Notes under the pieces: generated by a model
The model's input: the letters and a program-made list of their open reading frames with translations, nothing else
Told to the model about the DNA's origin: nothing
The model's database searches: none
Position numbers and translations under genes: made by a program
Shown: one piece after another, positions 36,335 to 45,709 of the stretch
Numbering within the stretch: position 1 is the stretch's first letter
How the letters are laid out: every line of letters starts with the position of its first letter
From: Candidatus Poribacteria bacterium
GTDB taxonomy: Bacteria; Poribacteria; WGA-4E; WGA-3G
Assembly: GCA_012270865.1 (NCBI GenBank)
Contig: JAAXHL010000063.1
Span: 1-64,000 of the forward strand
Reading direction: 5' to 3'
DNA length: 64,000 bases

Positions 36335-38548
36335 GTGCATAAGATCATAGCGTTGCAGAAAGCGAAATACATGTTTGTGTTTGCAGTATTCCTGATTATA
36401 TGGGGATGTGATTCACCGCAAAAGCGGCAGACACAACAACCCGCTGGACAGCAACCTGTACCCTCTGAAGTGATAGACCCCGCTCCGCCGCCTCGTGCAG
36501 AAGACTGGCGGACATTCATGTACGATTTAGGTTTCTCTGGCATGAGTCCTGATGCGACCCTCAAGCCGCCGTTGGATTTGCTCTGGAAATTTAAGACCGG
36601 CGGTCCACTCTACGCCTCCCCTGTAATTGCAAACGGTGTCCTCTATATCGGTTCGACCGATGGGAAGTTATACGCACTGGATGCGAAAGCGTGGGGAATC
36701 AAATGGGTATTTGATGCGGGAGATGCTATCCGTTATTCCGCTGCTGTGTCTGGAAATCGTGTCTATTTTACTGCTCGGAACAATAAGGTCTACGCGTTAG
36801 ATGCGAGAACAGGTGAGAGACTGTGGGAGTTCAAATCTAAAAATTGGATGGATGCCCCACCGATTGTTGTGGATAACACGGTCTATGTCGGCGCGTTTCC
36901 ATCAAAAATTTATCTGCTGAACGCAAGTACTGGCACGCTTGAATCGATGCGCGAGCGGGCGGTTCATATCCGTGGTATCGAATACGGTTGCTCGAACGGT
37001 GTGTTCCGCCCTGTCTTTCCAGAGCACAACGCGAAGTTGTGGCGCGGTTACACAAACGGCAGCGAGAGTTATCCGGTGACGGCAAACGATACGGTCTATA
37101 TTGGTGCGCGCGATGGCAAACTCCACGCCTTTGATGCGGTATCGAAGACGCAGACGTGGGTGCACCAACTCGGCGGTTTTGTGGAAGCTGCGCCTGCGAT
37201 CTCCGACGGTGTCCTCTACGCTGCATCTGGCGATGGCACCGTTTATGCGTTCAGCGGTGCCGGAGAAGGTACCCCGATGGCGGACCCTCGACAAATGGGT
37301 GTTGTTACATACGACACCGCCCCCGTTTACACGACTCATGAAGGGATGTCTGTACTGTTAAACTTGAACGATAGGGTGCGTCTGCCTATTGTGCAGAGTT
37401 CGGATGGATGGTATGAGGTTGAACTTCCAAACGGTACACGCGGGTGGATGGATAAGTTCGCTTTCGGTGAGTTCGTAGAGACAGACGGTATCTTGTTCAA
37501 TGCCAATTTTGGAGGCGAGCGCGGTTCACCAGCCGCTGTGCCGCATCGGATACAATTAATCGAAGGTGGCGAGTACCCGATCTGGAGTCCAGATGGAAAA
37601 CTTATCGCATTTCTGAAAAGGAGTGACGTAGGCAGCCGATATTGGCGAGCAAATGAACTGTGGATCATGGACCCGGCGGGACAGCAGGCGCGAAAACTTT
37701 ACACCGGACAGTTTTACAATCCATACATCTCTTGGTCACTCGACAGCAGACTTTTGGCGTTTGAGGTTGACGAGGAAGGCGTACGCTATATCTATACAGT
37801 AGACTGGAAGTTCGGACGTATTAAGCAGTTGGTTCTCGGTGAAGGACCTGCTTGGTCGCCGACTTCAAACCGTCTGGTATTTAGGCGGCGTGACTTCTCT
37901 CAAACTGGGAAGACGGATATCGTCTATCGTATTAATAGCGATGGTAGCGATTTACGTGCGATTGCGCGTGTGCCAGTTGAACGTGCGCAGCGTTCCTATA
38001 CCTATCTCTCACCCCCGTCTTGGGCACCAGACGGGACACGTGTCGCTTTCGGTGTGAACAACGCAAGATATGTCGGTGTTCGCATTCAAGATATAGATGG
38101 TGAACGTTTAAAAGAGATTCCAACGCAACATCAACAGGTTCACGAACTGGAGTGGTCGGTAGATGGTACGCTATTGGCTTATGTGCTATCAGGCAGTAAC
38201 CGTCCGGGGGAACGAATTGACCGGCAGATGCATATATCAGAGACAGCACAGGCTTTAACACAGAGCGAAATTCTGAACCATAAATCGCCATCCTGGTCGC
38301 CGACGGGGAAACAGTTGGCATATATGGAACGAGAGGACTGTGAAGGCATCCGCTGGAAGGTCTGGGTCTATGACCTTGAAAGCGGTAAGAAATTCCCTAT
38401 TGCCCGCACGCCAATGAAACTAACATCTGTCGTCTGGATGCCGGATGGTAAACACCTCTGTCTGTGGCAAACGTCGGATTATTTGCGTGATAATGCGTAT
38501 AAACCCGCCCTGACGAATGGGTGGATTATCCGTGTTAATACTAAATAA
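36335..38548 (+). CDS. Lipoprotein with PQQ-type propeller, SH3-like domain and TolB-type propeller
   Basis: About 737 residues. A lipoprotein signal (KYMFVFAVFLIIWGC) is followed by a Pro/Gln-rich linker. Residues ~55-300 hold PQQ-like blades (ASPVIANGVLYIGSTDGKLY, VYFTARNNKVYALDARTG). Residues ~320-375 form an SH3-like domain (YEVELPNGTRGWMDKFAFGE). Residues ~395-735 are TolB/WD40-like blades (YPIWSPDGKLIAFLKRS, ISWSLDSRLLAFEVDEE). GAAAGG precedes the start; GTG at 36335 or TTG at 36332 are equally possible. An envelope scaffold or sensor is likely; no enzyme residues are seen. Confidence 0.85.
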   Translation: MHKIIALQKAKYMFVFAVFLIIWGCDSPQKRQTQQPAGQQPVPSEVIDPAPPPRAEDWRTFMYDLGFSGMSPDATLKPPLDLLWKFKTGGPLYASPVIANGVLYIGSTDGKLYALDAKAWGIKWVFDAGDAIRYSAAVSGNRVYFTARNNKVYALDARTGERLWEFKSKNWMDAPPIVVDNTVYVGAFPSKIYLLNASTGTLESMRERAVHIRGIEYGCSNGVFRPVFPEHNAKLWRGYTNGSESYPVTANDTVYIGARDGKLHAFDAVSKTQTWVHQLGGFVEAAPAISDGVLYAASGDGTVYAFSGAGEGTPMADPRQMGVVTYDTAPVYTTHEGMSVLLNLNDRVRLPIVQSSDGWYEVELPNGTRGWMDKFAFGEFVETDGILFNANFGGERGSPAAVPHRIQLIEGGEYPIWSPDGKLIAFLKRSDVGSRYWRANELWIMDPAGQQARKLYTGQFYNPYISWSLDSRLLAFEVDEEGVRYIYTVDWKFGRIKQLVLGEGPAWSPTSNRLVFRRRDFSQTGKTDIVYRINSDGSDLRAIARVPVERAQRSYTYLSPPSWAPDGTRVAFGVNNARYVGVRIQDIDGERLKEIPTQHQQVHELEWSVDGTLLAYVLSGSNRPGERIDRQMHISETAQALTQSEILNHKSPSWSPTGKQLAYMEREDCEGIRWKVWVYDLESGKKFPIARTPMKLTSVVWMPDGKHLCLWQTSDYLRDNAYKPALTNGWIIRVNTK

Positions 38549-38585
38549 GCCATCCAAAATTTTCGATTGACAGCAAGGTCTCATA

Positions 38586-38852
38586 AATAGGACTTACGCA
38601 AATCTCACTCGTTAATTTGACTGGATTAGCACGTAGGTTGGGTTGAACGGAAATTTACGAAAAATCGTACAGCGTAGACAATTTTTGAAGGGCTTCCAGA
38701 AACCTGAAATCATCAAAACATAAGTGAAACCCAACATATTCAGTTTGGATTGTTGGGTTTCGCTATATCCATCTACAAGAATGGGCATCGAAAATCGGTA
38801 TTTCCCGTATAAGCGAGAAGGGGTCTTGAGTTTCATCGCTCAACCCAACCTA
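38586..38852. repeat. Palindromic CGTAGGTTGGGTT element
   Basis: Begins AGGACTTACGCA, then ACGTAGGTTGGGTTGAACG at 38630, and closes with the inverted partner CGCTCAACCCAACCTACG at 38838. Inside lies a second inverted pair around TTGTTGGGTTTCGC. A related copy sits at the left edge of the window. It has no coding capacity. Confidence 0.65.
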
Positions 38853-39105
38853 CGTTTACTACTTATTACGAAAATAAAATGCCTTACTGTAACCATTTCA
38901 TTGTCACCTGTATCGTTATCAGCTGCTATGGAGCAGTCACCATCCCATCTGCCGTAGTATTTTCCAGTACATTAGCAGCGGGATTAGCGAGAACAACACG
39001 TGACAAGCTGATAGTGGACGCTTTTGTCGCGACAACTTCAAATGTTACTGTAGCAAGCGTGCTGTCTCCAGCACTCTCTCCAGCAAGAGACATCTGGTAT
39101 TGCGG

Positions 39106-40050
39106 TTATTCAAGTTCCTCAGGGGTCAACGGACGACTCCATATCTTCACCTCATCGATCAGTCCTTTGTAAAATCGGTCCCGGTGCTCTCCGATCCAAA
39201 TCGACTGTCCGCTGTTGATGTCGTCTGTAACGTCATCGGTTTCACCAACCAACTCACCGTCCACGTAGAATCGGAGTTTTTTCGCAGTCTGGTCTCGGAC
39301 AGCAGCGAGGACATGCCATTCGTTATCATTCAGGAAGTTCTCGGACCCTACCGCTGTAAAAACCCTTATAAGAAGTTCTCCACTCTCGCCTATAACAACT
39401 TCTTCATTCTCGCCTATAACAACTTCTTCATTCTCGCCTGCAACAGATACGTGACTATTGAGATTAATACTCATCTTGCCTCGCCATTCTGGGTTGTCGC
39501 CGAGGTGGTTGAGTCCCCAAAATTTATCAGTCAATTGACGATAGTTTCCGACAATTCCATCGTCGAGTTGTGGTGCGTCATCTGTTTTTATCCACGCTTG
39601 TACTGTAAATGAATCACCAGTGGAAAAGGTAATGGAACCTGTCAGTGGCACTTCAACAAAGTCATCCGTGCCATCAAACTCCATTGCTTCGCCGGACTTT
39701 CCGGGAACTGTCTGTGCAGCACCGTTGATGATTCCATCATTGCCTTCCGTAGATTGATCTTTTACGATATTGCCTTGAATGGTGTCTTCATCAAAGCTCA
39801 GATGCAGCACTAATCCTTCTGTCACATTGGCTTGACTGGGCATTTCTATCGGTTCCGGTTCTACCATTGGTTCAACAGGTGTTGCTTCAACAGGAGTCTC
39901 CACCATTTCTGGTTCAGGGGTTGGTTCGGTTACTTCCGGTTCCGCATCTGGCATAACCTGTTCCAGCATTTTCTGTCCCCGTTCGCAACTTGTGAAGTAG
40001 ACCGTGCTGACGATAAGCGCAATAACGGCTATCCAAAAATATTTTCGCAT
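39106..40050 (-). CDS. LamG/concanavalin-like lipoprotein
   Basis: A 314-residue secreted lipoprotein. The signal MRKYFWIAVIALIVSTVYFT precedes a lipid Cys. Residues ~35-75 are a Pro/Glu/Val-rich spacer (EPTPEPEMVETPVEATPVEP). A LamG domain follows: LVLHLSFDEDTIQGNIVKDQ, then DSFTVQAWIKTDDA and YKGLIDEVKIWSRPLTPEEL. It contains an eight-residue tandem repeat (GENEEVVI twice, then GESGELLI) encoded by 24-base DNA repeats near 39.38-39.44 kb, probably a recent expansion. AAGGAGAG lies before the start. A carbohydrate-binding or adhesive role is likely. Confidence 0.82.
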   Translation of the reverse strand: MRKYFWIAVIALIVSTVYFTSCERGQKMLEQVMPDAEPEVTEPTPEPEMVETPVEATPVEPMVEPEPIEMPSQANVTEGLVLHLSFDEDTIQGNIVKDQSTEGNDGIINGAAQTVPGKSGEAMEFDGTDDFVEVPLTGSITFSTGDSFTVQAWIKTDDAPQLDDGIVGNYRQLTDKFWGLNHLGDNPEWRGKMSINLNSHVSVAGENEEVVIGENEEVVIGESGELLIRVFTAVGSENFLNDNEWHVLAAVRDQTAKKLRFYVDGELVGETDDVTDDINSGQSIWIGEHRDRFYKGLIDEVKIWSRPLTPEELE

Positions 40051-40086
40051 TGAGAACTCTCCTTAAGTATAAGATAAGTATAAGAT

Positions 40087-40124
40087 GGTTTGCGCAAAAC
40101 ATACCATTGTGTTCCGCGCAAACC
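40087..40124. promoter_or_regulatory. Inverted repeat upstream of the LamG lipoprotein
   Basis: GGTTTGCGC (40087-40095) and GCGCAAACC (40116-40124) are perfect inverted arms around 20 bases. Between it and the gene is a direct repeat of AAGTATAAGAT. It could be an operator or a leader hairpin; function unknown. Confidence 0.4.
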
Positions 40125-40949
40125 TTCTTAAAGTTGTATAGTACATGAGGAGCCGCAGTTGACATCCCGTATGAAATAGGGTGACAACGGCAAAACTCTT
40201 CATTTAGAATAAGGATGCATAAACTATGCCCGCTTAATTCTTAATTGAGGGTATTGATTAAATAATGATGTGAGAATTAGCGCGATACCCTCTGAACCGC
40301 GCTGCCTCACATTTTAGTTATAGCGTGGAGTGCCATAAACACCCTTTTAATTTACTCAGAATACCGCCCCGCCGGGGTTTGTTTAAACCTCAACCTTTAG
40401 TTTTGTAAGGGGCAATGTTTAGGGCAGCATTGCATCCCCGATTTTAAGCCCTGTAAGGGCGGTATGTTTATGGCTCAGCGCGTTCGTCTGAACCAGGATT
40501 TACAGGATTAGAGGATTACCAGGATTTTTCCGATCTATCGATTTCCCATTCATCCTGCGGCTTTGTAATACACTCATCGTCCCGTTGGAGCTCTGACTGT
40601 GTGGGCACCACAGTGCTATAAACATATTACCCCGCTGGGGCTTTACTTAAACCTCAATTTCACGAAGTGCTACCATACTGTTAGTTGAGGCGTGAACACG
40701 AACCCCTTTGATTGATATAATTATAACTCAAGTTACTCCCTACAAAATTTTAGACAGGCAGATCCTCTTTTCATCAAAAATCATTGCTTATCCGCCGGAT
40801 TTCGTAGCGTAAACTTTCAGTTTGCGCCCTTACAAACACAATCTAAAAGATTATGCTACAAAGGTGGCAACTTGGATTAACTACAGGGAACCCTTCAAAG
40901 GTTGCATCGTTCTTGAATTGTTTGTGCGATGCAAAAATGGGCATTCACA
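40125..40949. repeat. Gene-free stretch rich in dispersed repeats
   Basis: No plausible gene. It holds several repeat motifs seen elsewhere: GCCCTGTAAGGGCGGTATG (40449-40467; inverted near 48.32 kb), and ACCAGGATTTACAGGATTAG near 40.495 kb with an inverted relative near 43.45 kb. Three copies of a CCCCG(C)CGGGG-like block followed by TTTAAACCTCAA lie between 40.36 and 40.66 kb. GCTACAAAGGTGGCAACTTGG near 40.855 kb resembles the left-edge region of the window. Confidence 0.55.
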
Positions 40950-42059
40950 TCAAAAGTTGTAACTTGTGATCAACCCCAATTTAATATCCTTTTCGCCGGT
41001 ATCGTAACGGAGGATGATACCACCTGCCATCTTTGAAATAAAACTCTCTTCTGCGGATTTCTCCTCATCAGGAAGATCAAATAAGTAAAAGCCCAGTCCG
41101 GGTTCCCACGTAATTTCTGACATAGATGTTGTTTCTACCCGACGTGTGAAACGGACAAAGGCACCTAATCCGATTGTCTTGTCAAGACCTTTTTTGGTAG
41201 GAGGGGTCTCCTTAGACCCCTTCTCAGGTAAGTTGGGTATCCATAGAAAATCTATGTCGGCACTCAGTAACCAGAAATCTTCATAGTCTCCATCGCGAGC
41301 CCTAACACTCCTCTCCGTGACTTGCAAGTTGTTGTCAGATGATTTCAAAGTTTCGGTATTAATAACTTCAACTTGACGAAGTTCGCTATAGTTATTCTGA
41401 CTGGCACAACCGATAGAGACCCCTGCAAAAAATTTCCAGGGAATGAGCAAACTATAGTGCACAAGTCCTGACCCTCCCCTCAAATTTTGATCTTTGAATC
41501 CACTGGGAGTTGGTATATCTTTACTAACAAGTTTATAATCGCCGTGCCGATAGCCGGCTCTAAATCCAAGCCATTGGCCGCGCACAAATGGCATGGTGTC
41601 CGCTTCGGAAGTTTCGGGGATCCACCCGCGGATGGCGAAAATATCTGCCCTAATATCGGATGATATATTACTTCCATCGAGCAGTCCCGTGTAGCCATTT
41701 GCAGACTTTCCACCAACTTCAAAGCCGAATCTCCATACGCTTGGTTTCCGGTGATAAATAAATCTGCCTTTCACACTGCTATCCGTTGCATCAAGCTGGA
41801 TATCTTTTTCCTTCCAAGGACTCTCTTCCGGAGGATCCGTTGTACTCTCCTCAACGGGAGACTTCGCAGGTTCATCAATAACATTCTCAGCGGGAGGCTC
41901 CGCAGGTTTATCCGCAGGTTTATCAATAACATCCTTTAAAACAATTTGTGGGGAGATCAACGATGATATCTCCGTGGCGTTCTCCATAGAGGTTTGAGCT
42001 TGGACATAGCCGACGCAAATTAGCACATACAAACACAGTAAAAATAAGGATATTCTCAT
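40950..42059 (-). CDS. Outer-membrane beta-barrel protein with proline-rich linker
   Basis: A 369-residue protein with a signal peptide (MRISLFLLCLYVLICVGYVQAQ). A Pro/Glu-rich linker spans ~45-80, with repeats DKPADKPAEPPAENVIDEPA. A region of alternating hydrophobic strands follows (WRFGFEVGGKSANGYTG, WLGFRAGYRHGDYKLV, GLGAFVRFTRRVET). It ends KLGLITSYNF; a terminal Phe is typical of barrels inserted by BamA. GGAGGT precedes the start by eight bases. Family and cargo are unknown. Confidence 0.7.
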   Translation of the reverse strand: MRISLFLLCLYVLICVGYVQAQTSMENATEISSLISPQIVLKDVIDKPADKPAEPPAENVIDEPAKSPVEESTTDPPEESPWKEKDIQLDATDSSVKGRFIYHRKPSVWRFGFEVGGKSANGYTGLLDGSNISSDIRADIFAIRGWIPETSEADTMPFVRGQWLGFRAGYRHGDYKLVSKDIPTPSGFKDQNLRGGSGLVHYSLLIPWKFFAGVSIGCASQNNYSELRQVEVINTETLKSSDNNLQVTERSVRARDGDYEDFWLLSADIDFLWIPNLPEKGSKETPPTKKGLDKTIGLGAFVRFTRRVETTSMSEITWEPGLGFYLFDLPDEEKSAEESFISKMAGGIILRYDTGEKDIKLGLITSYNF

Positions 42060-42153
42060 TGCTATTTACCTCCAAATAAGCAATGGACGAACATTTTCAA
42101 TAAACTAAGTTCCTACTTTGGCAAAACGCAGCGAATTCAATTGAGTCACGTCG

Positions 42154-42792
42154 TTAGAAAAGAGGCATTTCAAAATGGAAATGATTGTCATGGTCAGCGC
42201 GAACTACCATACGTCCCGGAAACCCTTTTTCCATGGCAAGATTGTTCACTGTCTCACAGACATCTTGATCACTGAAGAGTCCACGGTGAAATCCGAGTTG
42301 AATTGCGTACCAACATACAGAGACACATTTCAATTTTTCCTGCCGTCCGTACCCCGGATCTCTCGGAAGTGTACCTACAAGGTCAATATCAACATGAGTC
42401 CCTGTCTTGTGCGCCGAATGACAACGTGTGGATGCAAAGTGCTTAGCACTGAGATCACCAATAAGCATCATAGGCGAATTTCCTCTATTCCACCAGTTAT
42501 ACGCCAAATTCATTGTTGCAATAACGGTAGTTTTAGTGCCCCAATGTTGATCAGGACAACTGGAATCATATCGGACATACATACCTTTGTATTCCGTCGG
42601 CAAATTTCTGTGGTGTGGTAATTCGACTGCAGCCGCGGTTACTTCTGACGATAGAATAAATTCTCCCAGTTCATCCGTATTCCGGTCAGCATTTGCAGCT
42701 TCTGTCAGTTTTTCAGATAGGGCACTCCCATCATCAGGAAGATCTATCAGCGATACTGACCCAAGGTCTGCAGATTCAAAAACGTGCTGCAT
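42154..42792 (-). CDS. LAS/MepA-like murein endopeptidase-type metallopeptidase, without signal peptide
   Basis: A 212-residue protein. A zinc site of the LAS family (MepA, VanX, lysostaphin) is visible: HKTGTHVD (His 128, Asp 135) and HFH (204-206) in ADHDNHFHFEMP. Such enzymes cut peptide cross-links in peptidoglycan. No signal peptide is present; the first 65 residues are acidic and look like an export or inhibitory region. This raises the possibility of an enzyme delivered by another route, such as an effector. AAGGAG precedes the ATG. The substrate is inferred from fold only. Confidence 0.65.
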   Translation of the reverse strand: MQHVFESADLGSVSLIDLPDDGSALSEKLTEAANADRNTDELGEFILSSEVTAAAVELPHHRNLPTEYKGMYVRYDSSCPDQHWGTKTTVIATMNLAYNWWNRGNSPMMLIGDLSAKHFASTRCHSAHKTGTHVDIDLVGTLPRDPGYGRQEKLKCVSVCWYAIQLGFHRGLFSDQDVCETVNNLAMEKGFPGRMVVRADHDNHFHFEMPLF

Positions 42793-42994
42793 TGAGAAAC
42801 TCCTTTCTATTCAACTGCTGCTTTGAGAAGGTTAAGTCCGTTTTTATGTAAAAACATCTGCCAATGCATAGATTCTCACATTTCCCAAAAGATTTCCGCG
42901 GTTTACAAGGCAAACTGCATAGAGGTGAAAATAGAACTTCAGCCATCCAATTTGGCAAGGATAACATACATCGGGCAAACCCCGATACGACAAC

Positions 42995-43038
42995 AAAAAA
43001 AGCCCGCGACGCAGTACTCCAAAAGCGCGCGAGCGGGC
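42995..43038 (-). terminator. Strong intrinsic terminator
   Basis: In the minus sense GCCCGC pairs with GCGGGC, with extra CGC/GCG pairing inside, followed directly by seven T. It lies about 200 bases upstream of the LAS peptidase gene and would end the transcript starting near 43321. Confidence 0.8.
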
Positions 43039-43321
43039 ATAATAAGGACAGACCGACAGAAATTATTGCCGAGACTGTGCTATAAAGTATGACAATTATG
43101 ACCCGGAAATTATTCGGGGGGGGGGGGTAATATTTGTATAGTATTTAGTAGAATTTACCTCAGACACAGTAAGGTGATACGCAGACCCATTGAACCGAAT
43201 TGCAGGGCTGCTTGCCTTATTAATGCTTAAACAGACGTATGCGTTCTGCATGTGGTGTCACCTACATAAAGTCGCGGAAAAAGGCATTTTGCCTTTTTTC
43301 CGCTCATTGAATTACGGGATT
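42995..43321 (-). ncRNA. Candidate small RNA transcription unit (unclassified)
   Basis: A perfect promoter (43356-43328) and a strong terminator (43038-42995) bracket about 325 bases with no credible reading frame on this strand. The transcript would begin with a hairpin (GCGGAAAAAAGGCA paired with TGCCTTTTTCCGC, 43303-43274). A long arm closed by AGGTGA/TCACCT follows, with ATGCAGA/TCTGCGT inside, then a 12-C run. I could not match it to tmRNA, 6S, SRP or RNase P RNA. A regulated leader of the peptidase gene is the alternative. Confidence 0.45.
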
Positions 43322-43327
43322 GGTATA

Positions 43328-43356
43328 ATTATACTTAAAAATCCGATTTTTGTCAA
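43328..43356 (-). promoter_or_regulatory. Consensus sigma-70 promoter with no gene directly after it
   Basis: Minus strand: TTGACA (43356-43351), 17-base spacer, TATAAT (43333-43328). The next gene on this strand starts more than 500 bases away, beyond a terminator. Confidence 0.75.
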
Positions 43357-43572
43357 TTTTTTTTCGCGAAAAACATTTTTCCGATAAATATTTCGGTAAT
43401 TCCATAAAAAGCGGTTTCAGTCAAAAGGAGTGACCACTCCTGAAAATCCTTGAATCTTGTAAATCCTGCTTCAGACGATAAACATCGCGTATTACCGAAT
43501 TAAATTCTTAATCCTCATCAATCCTCGCCAGCGGCGGTAGGCTCCTTGTTCACTGACAGACTGTCAACTTTT

Positions 43573-44742
43573 TCAAAATGCCGCTTCAAATAATGCCACC
43601 ATATCTGCTTCCTTACACTCTCTCGGATTGAATTTGTGGCAGTGATCGAGCATTGCATCCGCTCCGAGTTTCGGAATCTTCTTTCGATCCAAGCCAGCAG
43701 CTCCGAGACCGGTGGGCATATTCAGTTCTATATTGTATGCCTTAATTTTATCAATGGCAGCATCCCCCGCTTCATCGATATCCATTTCACTCGTATCTAT
43801 CCCTAAAGCACGAGCAACTTCGGCGTATCTCTCTCTGGCATAAGAAAAGTTGAATTCCATAACAGGCGGAAGGAGGATCGCGTTCGCTACGCCGTGCCGG
43901 ATAGGGGCATCCGTAGAGAGTTGATGCGCCAGAGAATGGACGGCACCGAGTCCTTTCTGGAACGAGAACGCTGCCATACACGATCCGAAGAGCATTTCGC
44001 CGCGTGCGGTTACATCGCTACCATCGTGATAGACCTTCTGGATATTTGCACTCAGCATTCTGAGTGCTTGCAGCGCAACGCCTTCGGCGATAGGATGGTA
44101 CTTGGTTGCGACGTACGCCTCGATACCGTGTGTAATGGCATCCATACCGGTGGCAGCAGTGAGTGCGGGTGGCATACTGAGCGTTATCCCCGGATCCAGG
44201 AGTGCGATGTTTGACATATTGAGCGGCGTGACGATTGCACGCTTCCGCCATCTATCGGTTGTGTTTAGCGATGTATCCGTAATAATCGCGCCTTGTGAAA
44301 CCTCGCTACCGGTGCCTGCGGTTGTCGGAACGCATACGAGTGGTGGCATATCGTCTCGAATCCGTTCGATGCCACCGACATCCGCGTAATACGGTTCTAA
44401 CGGTGGCGCGTGCGTCGTCAAAAGACGGATCGCTTTTGCAGCATCCATCACACTTCCGCCACCGACCGCAATGACGACATCACAAGCCTCCGATTTGTAG
44501 CGTTCTACACCGTCGTTAATGCTGAGATCTGTCGGATTCGGTTCGATGTCTGAATACGTAGCATGTGTCAAATCGCTTGCGTTTAAAGCGTCTATCGCTT
44601 TGGCAAGGATACCGGCGTTAATAACGCCTGCGTCGCTCACTAAAAGCGGTCTTTTGCCCCCAAACGCTTTGACGTGTTCCCCTAAATTTTGGATGGCACC
44701 GTCGCCAAACTCGATTCGTGGCGGTAAAAAATAGTTTTGCAT
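43573..44742 (-). CDS. Iron-containing alcohol dehydrogenase
   Basis: A 389-residue group III NAD(P)-dependent dehydrogenase. The nucleotide loop is VIAVGGGSVMDAAKAIRL. The metal site uses His in DAITHGIEAYVATKYHP and the paired histidines of GAVHSLAHQLSTDAPIRHG. VCVPTTAGTGSEVSQGA is a typical family segment. It could act on butanol, propanediol or a sugar-derived alcohol; the context does not say. It follows a hairpin that ends the neighbouring secreted-protein transcript. Confidence 0.92.
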   Translation of the reverse strand: MQNYFLPPRIEFGDGAIQNLGEHVKAFGGKRPLLVSDAGVINAGILAKAIDALNASDLTHATYSDIEPNPTDLSINDGVERYKSEACDVVIAVGGGSVMDAAKAIRLLTTHAPPLEPYYADVGGIERIRDDMPPLVCVPTTAGTGSEVSQGAIITDTSLNTTDRWRKRAIVTPLNMSNIALLDPGITLSMPPALTAATGMDAITHGIEAYVATKYHPIAEGVALQALRMLSANIQKVYHDGSDVTARGEMLFGSCMAAFSFQKGLGAVHSLAHQLSTDAPIRHGVANAILLPPVMEFNFSYARERYAEVARALGIDTSEMDIDEAGDAAIDKIKAYNIELNMPTGLGAAGLDRKKIPKLGADAMLDHCHKFNPRECKEADMVALFEAAF

Positions 44743-44782
44743 CTGCTGTCAGTCCTAAAATTTGATGCTTCTGGCATAAAGT

Positions 44783-44810
44783 TAGCGCGAGGTATTGGTC
44801 CCTCGCGCTA
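44783..44810 (-). terminator. Perfect 10-bp hairpin after the secreted-protein gene
   Basis: TAGCGCGAGG (44783-44792) and CCTCGCGCTA (44801-44810) pair perfectly around eight bases. The T-run is weak (ACTTTAT), so termination may be partial. Confidence 0.5.
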
Positions 44811-44834
44811 TGGGTTATCAAATACTTTCAAAAC

Positions 44835-45557
44835 CTATTTCACGGATTTGAGGTGTGCCCAGGTTGTGGCGAGTTTGCTTTTAGCGTCAACCGGTAATGA
44901 GGGACCGTCAGGTCCGTAAACAATAACATCGTCATAGTTGGCAACTGTTGACCATGTCGCGAGTCCGATTCTACCGACTCCGCCTTCGGTGTCATCGGCT
45001 ACTTCCGCAACTTCTTCATCGTTGAGGATGACGGTGTAACTATTGGGTGTATTGACGATCTTGATGTTATACCACTCGTCGTCTTCGATAGAATGGTTGC
45101 TATGGGCACCGGCTTTTCCGCCCCAGGATTCAACCTGTGAACGGGTGTTCCCCCAACCGCCGAGGTTCCACCAGTACTCTAATGAAGGCTTAAGGTTCGC
45201 CATACGGGGTGGATGATCTTCGAGGACTAATCCACGGGGTTCCATCAAACCTTGGCATCGGAACATAATCAGGAAACCTTCGGCACCGCTGACTTTACTC
45301 CCTCTTACTTCAAAGGTGTAATCGTTCCATTCGTCTTCCCAGAAGTCATCAGCAACAACACTCATGCAGTTGACTGAATTTAGGAGTTGGCGGTATTCAT
45401 CGTTCTTGAATTCCCACTCCCCGGAGAGCGGCACCCATTTATCTTCAGATGCCTTTGGGTCATCAAAATTGTCTTCAAAATAGGTTTGCGACATCGCGAT
45501 CGCGGCAATACCGAGCGTGATGCCACAGATAGCGATAAATAAGATACATTTTTTCAT
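44835..45557 (-). CDS. Secreted jelly-roll-like protein with conserved C-terminal tail
   Basis: A 240-residue exported protein. A signal peptide (MKKCILFIAICGITLGIAAI, then AMSQ) is followed by a concanavalin/DUF1080-like sandwich (FEDNFDDPKASEDKWVPLSG, EWYNIKIVNTPNSYTVILND, RIGLATWSTVANYDDVIVYG). It ends VDAKSKLATTWAHLKSVK. The secreted protein at 51.7 kb ends with almost the same motif although the rest differs, so the tail may be a sorting or anchoring signal. No enzymatic residues are seen. Confidence 0.78.
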   Translation of the reverse strand: MKKCILFIAICGITLGIAAIAMSQTYFEDNFDDPKASEDKWVPLSGEWEFKNDEYRQLLNSVNCMSVVADDFWEDEWNDYTFEVRGSKVSGAEGFLIMFRCQGLMEPRGLVLEDHPPRMANLKPSLEYWWNLGGWGNTRSQVESWGGKAGAHSNHSIEDDEWYNIKIVNTPNSYTVILNDEEVAEVADDTEGGVGRIGLATWSTVANYDDVIVYGPDGPSLPVDAKSKLATTWAHLKSVK

Positions 45558-45709
45558 AGTGCAATTCTCCTTTTAGAGTTATTTCGTGTAGCATGGTCTC
45601 CTATTAGTCAGTGCGCTTCTCGTGCTTTCTTCTGTAGCATAGCCTGTTAGGCTGTGCAGATATAACCTGTTCATTTATACTTTTCTGGTTCGCCCGATTT
45701 TCTAAGTTT

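Noticed and set aside
43121-43321. Possible 6S or SRP RNA in the orphan unit
   Set aside because: GGTTCAATGGG and AAGCAGCC resemble pieces of those RNAs, but the SRP tetraloop motif and the 6S central-bubble pattern are not there.
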